Assembly: GCA_040758635.1 (NCBI GenBank)
Contig: JBFLVI010000034.1
Span: forward strand, 1 to 25,322
Reading direction: 5' to 3'
Source of the DNA: Yes71-27 sp040758635
Lineage (GTDB): Bacteria > Bacillota > Desulfotomaculia > Desulfotomaculales > Ammonificaceae
DNA: 25,322 bases
Part shown: positions 22,284-25,322 of the stretch, piece by piece
Layout: the number at the start of each line of letters is the position of its first letter
Numbering within the stretch: position 1 is the stretch's first letter
Notes under the pieces: generated by a model
What the model was told of the DNA's origin: nothing
Seen by the model: only the letters and a program-made list of their open reading frames with translations
The model's database searches: none
Position numbers and translations under genes: made by a program

Positions 22284-23035
22284 AAGGCTTAACGAAAGGC
22301 TTCGGGGGGCTCCTGGCGGTAAACCGGGTGTCTTTCGAGGTCAAACAACGTCAAATCTTAGCCCTCATCGGCCCCAACGGTGCGGGCAAGACCACCGTTT
22401 TCAATCTGATCACCGGGCTCTTACGCCCCGACGAAGGTGAAATCTACTTCCGGCAACACCGCCTGAACAGGCTCAAGCCCTTTCAGATTGCCACCCTCGG
22501 GATCGGCCGCACCTTTCAAAATCTGGAGCTCTTCACCAACCTGACGGTGGCCGAAAACGTAATGGTTGGTGCCTACCGCCTCGAACGCGCAGGTTTCTGC
22601 CGCAGCCTTTTCCGCCGTCCCGGCACGATGAGGGAAGACCTTGCCCTTTACCGGCGGGCACTGGAGCTTTTAGAACCGCTTGGCCTGGCGGACAAAGCCG
22701 ACGCACATGCCGGCGACCTTCCCTTCGGGCAGCAACGCCTGTTAGAGATAGCCCGGGCGCTGGCCGCCCGGCCGGAAATCCTGCTTTTGGACGAACCGGC
22801 TGCGGGACTCAATCCGGCCGAATCCCGCGAACTCGCCCGTTTCTTGCGCTCGCTGGTTGATAAAGGACAAACCCTGCTCCTGGTGGAACACGACATGGAA
22901 ACGGTGATGAGCCTGGCCGACGAGGTGGTGGTTCTGAACTTCGGAACGGTAATCGCCACCGGCACCCCCACCGAGGTACAGGGCAATCCGGCGGTGATCG
23001 CCGCCTACCTGGGAGAGGAGGAAGAGGCTTGCTGA
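22271..23035 (+). CDS. livG: Branched-chain amino acid ABC transporter ATP-binding protein, LivG type
   Basis: A 254-residue ATPase. Walker A GPNGAGKT (residues 34-41), the LivG-type signature LPFGQQRLLEIARAL (150-164) in place of LSGGQ, Walker B LLLLDEPAAGLNP (170-182) and the switch His in VEHDM. GRTFQNLELFTNLTV is the LivG Q-loop region. It drives uptake together with LivF. The ATG at 22271 lies inside the end of livM, and its own end overlaps livF by 7 bp. Confidence 0.95.
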   Translation: MLRVKGLTKGFGGLLAVNRVSFEVKQRQILALIGPNGAGKTTVFNLITGLLRPDEGEIYFRQHRLNRLKPFQIATLGIGRTFQNLELFTNLTVAENVMVGAYRLERAGFCRSLFRRPGTMREDLALYRRALELLEPLGLADKADAHAGDLPFGQQRLLEIARALAARPEILLLDEPAAGLNPAESRELARFLRSLVDKGQTLLLVEHDMETVMSLADEVVVLNFGTVIATGTPTEVQGNPAVIAAYLGEEEEAC

Positions 23036-23748
23036 ACGTCCGGGAAGTTGCCGTTTACCGCGGCCACATCCAGGCGCTCGCCGGTGTCTCCTTCAGCGTG
23101 AACCCCGGCGAGGTAGTGGTTATTCTCGGGGCCAACGGCGCCGGAAAAAGCACTCTGCTGGGCGCGATCGCCGGTCTTTATCCGCCTGCGAGCGGCGAGA
23201 TTTCCTTTGACGGTAAACTTTTAAACGGTCTGCCGCTGGAAGTGATCGTCCGCAAAGGAATCAGCCTGGTACCCGAAAACCGGCAGCTCTTCCCTTCGCT
23301 AAGCGTACGCGACAACCTGCTTCTTGGCGCCTTTCACCGCTACGGCCGAGAGAAAAAGCTGGTAAAAGGAGACCTCGAAAACGTGCTCAGCCTGTTTCCG
23401 GCGTTACGCGAAAAGCTGAACCTGCCCGCCCACACCCTCAGCGGAGGATTGCAGCAGATGGTGGCGATCGGCCGGGGCCTGATGGCGAAGCCCCGGCTCC
23501 TTCTGCTCGACGAACCCTCCATCGGCCTCGCTCCCCTTGTGATACGCGAAATAATGCAGACCGTGCGGCGCCTGAAAGAACAAGGGCATACCATCATCTT
23601 AGTCGAACAAAACGCACGGGCTGCGCTGAAAATAGCCGACCGCGCGCTGATTCTCGAGCGGGGCCGGCTGGCGCTTTCCGGCAAGCCCGCCGAATTGGTC
23701 AAGAGTGAGGCCCTGCATACCGCTTACTTTGGCGAACAGGTCAACTAA
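23029..23748 (+). CDS. livF: Branched-chain amino acid ABC transporter ATP-binding protein, LivF type
   Basis: A 239-residue ATPase. Walker A GANGAGKS (residues 34-41), signature LSGGLQQ (137-143), Walker B LLLLDEPSIGLAP (157-169), and VPENRQLFPSLSVRDNLLLG, the LivF Q-loop segment. TTG start at 23029, with GAGGAGGAAGAGG just upstream inside livG. It is the last gene of the liv operon. No convincing terminator is seen in the 93 bp before the convergent gene. Confidence 0.95.
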   Translation: MLNVREVAVYRGHIQALAGVSFSVNPGEVVVILGANGAGKSTLLGAIAGLYPPASGEISFDGKLLNGLPLEVIVRKGISLVPENRQLFPSLSVRDNLLLGAFHRYGREKKLVKGDLENVLSLFPALREKLNLPAHTLSGGLQQMVAIGRGLMAKPRLLLLDEPSIGLAPLVIREIMQTVRRLKEQGHTIILVEQNARAALKIADRALILERGRLALSGKPAELVKSEALHTAYFGEQVN

Positions 23749-23841
23749 GCCGGGTCCGGTTAAACTGGATCAAGGCAAACCGGCGGCAAACACCCCGGCA
23801 TTGCACCACGCCTCGGTGGGTTGACGGAGAGTGGCATCCGG

Positions 23842-24369
23842 CTATCCCTTCTTCTTATCGCCTTCGTTCCGGCCGAAATCCCAGCGGATCACCTCCCGCC
23901 CCTGACTCTTGCGCACCGGGGTCTCCTTCCCGTTTTCGGCCGGGCTTTTGGCACCGGGGTTGGCAGTGCTCCCCAGCCGCTGCAAAAGGGGGAGAACCGT
24001 TTCGAGGACCTCCCGGTTGTTCAGGAGTGCCGCGAGCGCACCCAAGCCTTCTTTGCCCCCGAAGAGACCAGTCGGGTTTTTCCCGCCGGGAACCGCCCGC
24101 AGCCCGGCCTGACCGGCCTCCTCGCCTCCAGCCGGCCCCGAACTGGCTACGGAGGAGATGAGCGGTCCCAGCAAGCGCTGGAAGAACTGCCCTTCGCCGC
24201 TGCCCTGGCGCCGTCCGAGAAGCTCGATTACCCCCAGGACGTTAACCAGGCTTAAGAGCAACAAAAGGCTGTCGCCGGTTATCCCCCCCCGCAGGTGAAG
24301 TTCCAGCAAATCCCGTAAAACCTGCCGCAACTCCTGCCGTCCGTCCGCGCCTCCGCCCGTTCGCTCCAC
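23842..24369 (-). CDS. Uncharacterised protein (175 residues), next to a YbaB-like gene
   Basis: I do not recognise a family. The protein has a hydrophobic segment near residues 28-52 (GGITGDSLLLLLSLVNVLGVIELLG), a Gly/Ser/Ala-rich linker, a second helical stretch near 108-132 (LGALAALLNNREVLETVLPLLQ), and a charged tail ending KKKG. No signal peptide is obvious, and whether the first segment spans the membrane is unclear. The GTG start at 24369 follows AAGGGGGG at 9 nt. It is on the same strand as the YbaB-like gene but separated by 341 bp of repeat DNA. It could be a sporulation-type or nucleoid-associated accessory, but nothing in the sequence proves it. Confidence 0.6.
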   Translation of the reverse strand: MERTGGGADGRQELRQVLRDLLELHLRGGITGDSLLLLLSLVNVLGVIELLGRRQGSGEGQFFQRLLGPLISSVASSGPAGGEEAGQAGLRAVPGGKNPTGLFGGKEGLGALAALLNNREVLETVLPLLQRLGSTANPGAKSPAENGKETPVRKSQGREVIRWDFGRNEGDKKKG

Positions 24370-24710
24370 CTTGGACAGCCCCCCTTATAAAGGTAGTCGG
24401 TCATCTATGAGACCGCTGCAAAACTTCGCCTGGCTTTGTCAGCCGATCGGGTCCGGGTGCTCACGTACCCCCAAGTACGCTCCGCCCCGTCCCCTCCCGG
24501 CTTCCGCGCCATGCACGTTTTTCGCGGCCTCCAGGCCATTCCCAAATTTAACCACCCAAAAGCGGGCGAACTCATTTTTGGGCGGTTAAGTTATTTTGCA
24601 ATACTCCCCTAGACGTCAGTCGTCAGACTGAATCGAAAGAATTCGCTACGCGAATTCCTCCAAGAATCTCACCTTTCGCCTCTGACCCCTCACTTCACGC
24701 CTTCTCACCG
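24370..24710. other. 341-bp non-coding interval made of palindromic repeats
   Basis: No gene is supported. The interval consists of a palindromic element bounded by TGCAAAA/TTTTGCA (24417-24600) and two short perfect hairpins: TCAGTC/GACTGA (24616-24631) and GAATTCGC-TAC-GCGAATTC (24639-24657). Beyond that, only a C/T-rich stretch is seen up to the YbaB-like gene. Confidence 0.6.
24398..24600. repeat. Palindromic repeat element bounded by TGCAAAA / TTTTGCA (MITE-like)
   Basis: The ends are TGCAAAA (24417-24423) and TTTTGCA (24594-24600), preceded by a small CGGTC/GACCG hairpin (24398-24415). Inside, GCCTGG (24428-24433) pairs with CCAGGC (24531-24536), CGTAC and GTACG form a short hairpin, and a 14-bp inverted repeat TTAACCACCCAAAA / TTTTGGGCGGTTAA (24548-24561/24576-24589) has one mismatch that is a G-U pair only on the minus strand. 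No transposase is present. Confidence 0.6.
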
Positions 24711-25004
24711 CTAAATCAGCCCCGGGATGTTCGGGATGCTCCAACCGGTCAACCGCTCGATCTCTTCCTTGGCAGCCCGGCGGGACGCAACGACACCTTT
24801 GTTGAAGCACGCGCCGAGCCATGCTTCGAGCCGGTGGAATTCTTTCTCTGCTTCCGGGCCGATTTTAACCCGGGTCACCTCCTGGAGCCCGTTGAACGTC
24901 AGCGAAACCGGCCCTTCTTTGACGTCGATCTCCAGCCTCTGCAGCGTCTCCTTAATCCGGCCCAGATCCCCGATCAGCTTTCCGATACCCTCAAGTTCAA
25001 ACAA
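24711..25004 (-). CDS. YbaB/EbfC-like nucleoid-associated protein
   Basis: A 97-residue protein. The order of features matches YbaB: an N-terminal helix (IGDLGRIKETLQRLEI), a beta strand pair with NGLQEVTRVKI (family VNGKGEVLSVKI), a long helix, and a Gly-containing C-terminus WSIPNIPGLI (family IPGLF). YbaB proteins bind DNA as dimers; here several usual residues differ, so this is probably a divergent paralogue rather than the recR-linked copy. TTG start at 25004 follows GGGAGGT at 6 nt. Structured repeat copy B lies 175 nt upstream in the same orientation. Confidence 0.75.
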   Translation of the reverse strand: MFELEGIGKLIGDLGRIKETLQRLEIDVKEGPVSLTFNGLQEVTRVKIGPEAEKEFHRLEAWLGACFNKGVVASRRAAKEEIERLTGWSIPNIPGLI

Positions 25005-25322
25005 AACCGCACCTCCCGTTCAGGTGTCGAAATCACCCGGCACTCAGCCCAAAGAAACAATCACCTTTACTTCTGGTGCGGAATTTTTCCTTCAATTTCC
25101 CGCTCCCTCGAAAATGACCAATTATTGCCAACACCGGCGGCTGTATTAGCCTGTTTCGCTCCCGCTCACACGTTCGCCACGCGGACCAAACTTTACGCTC
25201 CTCCTCGCGCTCCGGCGGGCACCGGGCAAACACGGCGTCCGTGCCGTGGTTGCCCTCTGCGGCCGTCCGTGGCCGCAGACCCGCCTCCGCCGCTCGTCGT
25301 CGCTTAGTTTGGTTGCCGCGCG
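25005..25322. other. 318-bp non-coding edge of the window with repeat copy B
   Basis: No gene is supported. The first 175 bp would hold the promoter of the YbaB-like gene; no consensus is evident. Structured repeat copy B fills 25180-25320 and may continue past the window edge. Confidence 0.55.
25180..25320 (-). repeat. Structured dispersed repeat, copy B (reverse orientation)
   Basis: Outer stem CGCGG-ACCAAACT (25180-25192) pairs with AGTTTGGT (25306-25313) and CCGCG (25316-25320). Middle stem GGCGGG (25214-25219) pairs with CCCGCC (25280-25285), flanked on both sides by TCC (25211-25213, 25286-25288; GGA on the minus strand). Inside are hairpin GGGCAA/TTGCCC (25224-25229/25250-25255), carrying CACGGC/GCCGTG, and hairpin CTGCGGCC/GGCCGCAG (25257-25264/25271-25278). 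Both have the loop GTCCGT. It is the reverse complement of the plan seen at 8090-8277. Confidence 0.7.

Noticed and set aside
1..25322. tRNA, rRNA, CRISPR array, transposase or integrase genes
   Set aside because: I looked for the characteristic repeats, stems and protein motifs and found none in this window.

Overview
The window reads as a chromosome segment of a spore-forming, GC-rich, sulfite/sulfate-reducing Firmicute of the Desulfotomaculum / Pelotomaculum / Desulforudis type. The evidence is a complete reductive-type dsrA-dsrB-dsrD set, SpoVG with a SigH-like promoter, the low-GC-Gram-positive order ispE-gntR-nucleotidyltransferase and spoVG-glmU-prs, and strong Shine-Dalgarno sites with frequent GTG/TTG starts. 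Genus and species cannot be fixed from the sequence alone.

Layout. 1-385 is a non-coding, hairpin-rich leader. 386-1450 (+) encodes a decaheme c-type cytochrome lipoprotein with its own terminator. 1708-2418 (+) encodes a PRC-barrel protein whose 3' end overlaps prs. 2382-5124 (-) is spoVG-glmU-prs. 5338-7735 (+) holds a LysR regulator, a YeeE/YedE-type sulfur/selenium transporter and a TusA-like carrier. 7736-8323 is non-coding with a terminator, a perfect 12-bp hairpin and a large structured repeat. 8324-9702 (+) is a FmdB zinc ribbon coupled to a zinc-ribbon/HEAT protein. 9766-11036 (-) is TPR-ykgJ. 11152-14059 (-) is dsrA-dsrB-dsrD, with a consensus promoter about 250 nt upstream of dsrA. 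14751-14960 (-) is a small winged-helix gene with a palindromic operator on its promoter. 15048-17385 (-) is ispE-gntR-nucleotidyltransferase, joined by two ATGA overlaps. 17615-18352 (+) is a ZIP metal transporter, abutting a convergent YdcZ-type transporter (18353-18796, -). 19186-23748 (+) is a five-gene branched-chain-amino-acid-type ABC transporter (livJHMGF order). 23842-24369 and 24711-25004 (-) are an uncharacterised protein and a YbaB-like protein, separated and flanked by non-coding repeat elements.

How it fits together. A sulfur block (transporter, sulfur carrier, sulfite reductase DsrAB, its partner DsrD, and small accessory genes) lies between two housekeeping groups that are often close together in related Firmicutes, which suggests it was inserted there. 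DsrAB reduces sulfite in the cytoplasm as the terminal step of anaerobic respiration. The decaheme cytochrome would carry electrons on the outer face of the membrane.

The most unusual signal is a pair of dispersed structured elements, at 8090-8277 (+) and 25180-25320 (-). They share a nested fold (outer stem, middle stem with facing GGA bulges, two terminal hairpins). Their sequences differ by compensatory changes in at least five base pairs. Each lies upstream of a gene in its own orientation. This looks like a conserved RNA or cruciform-forming repeat rather than a coding region.
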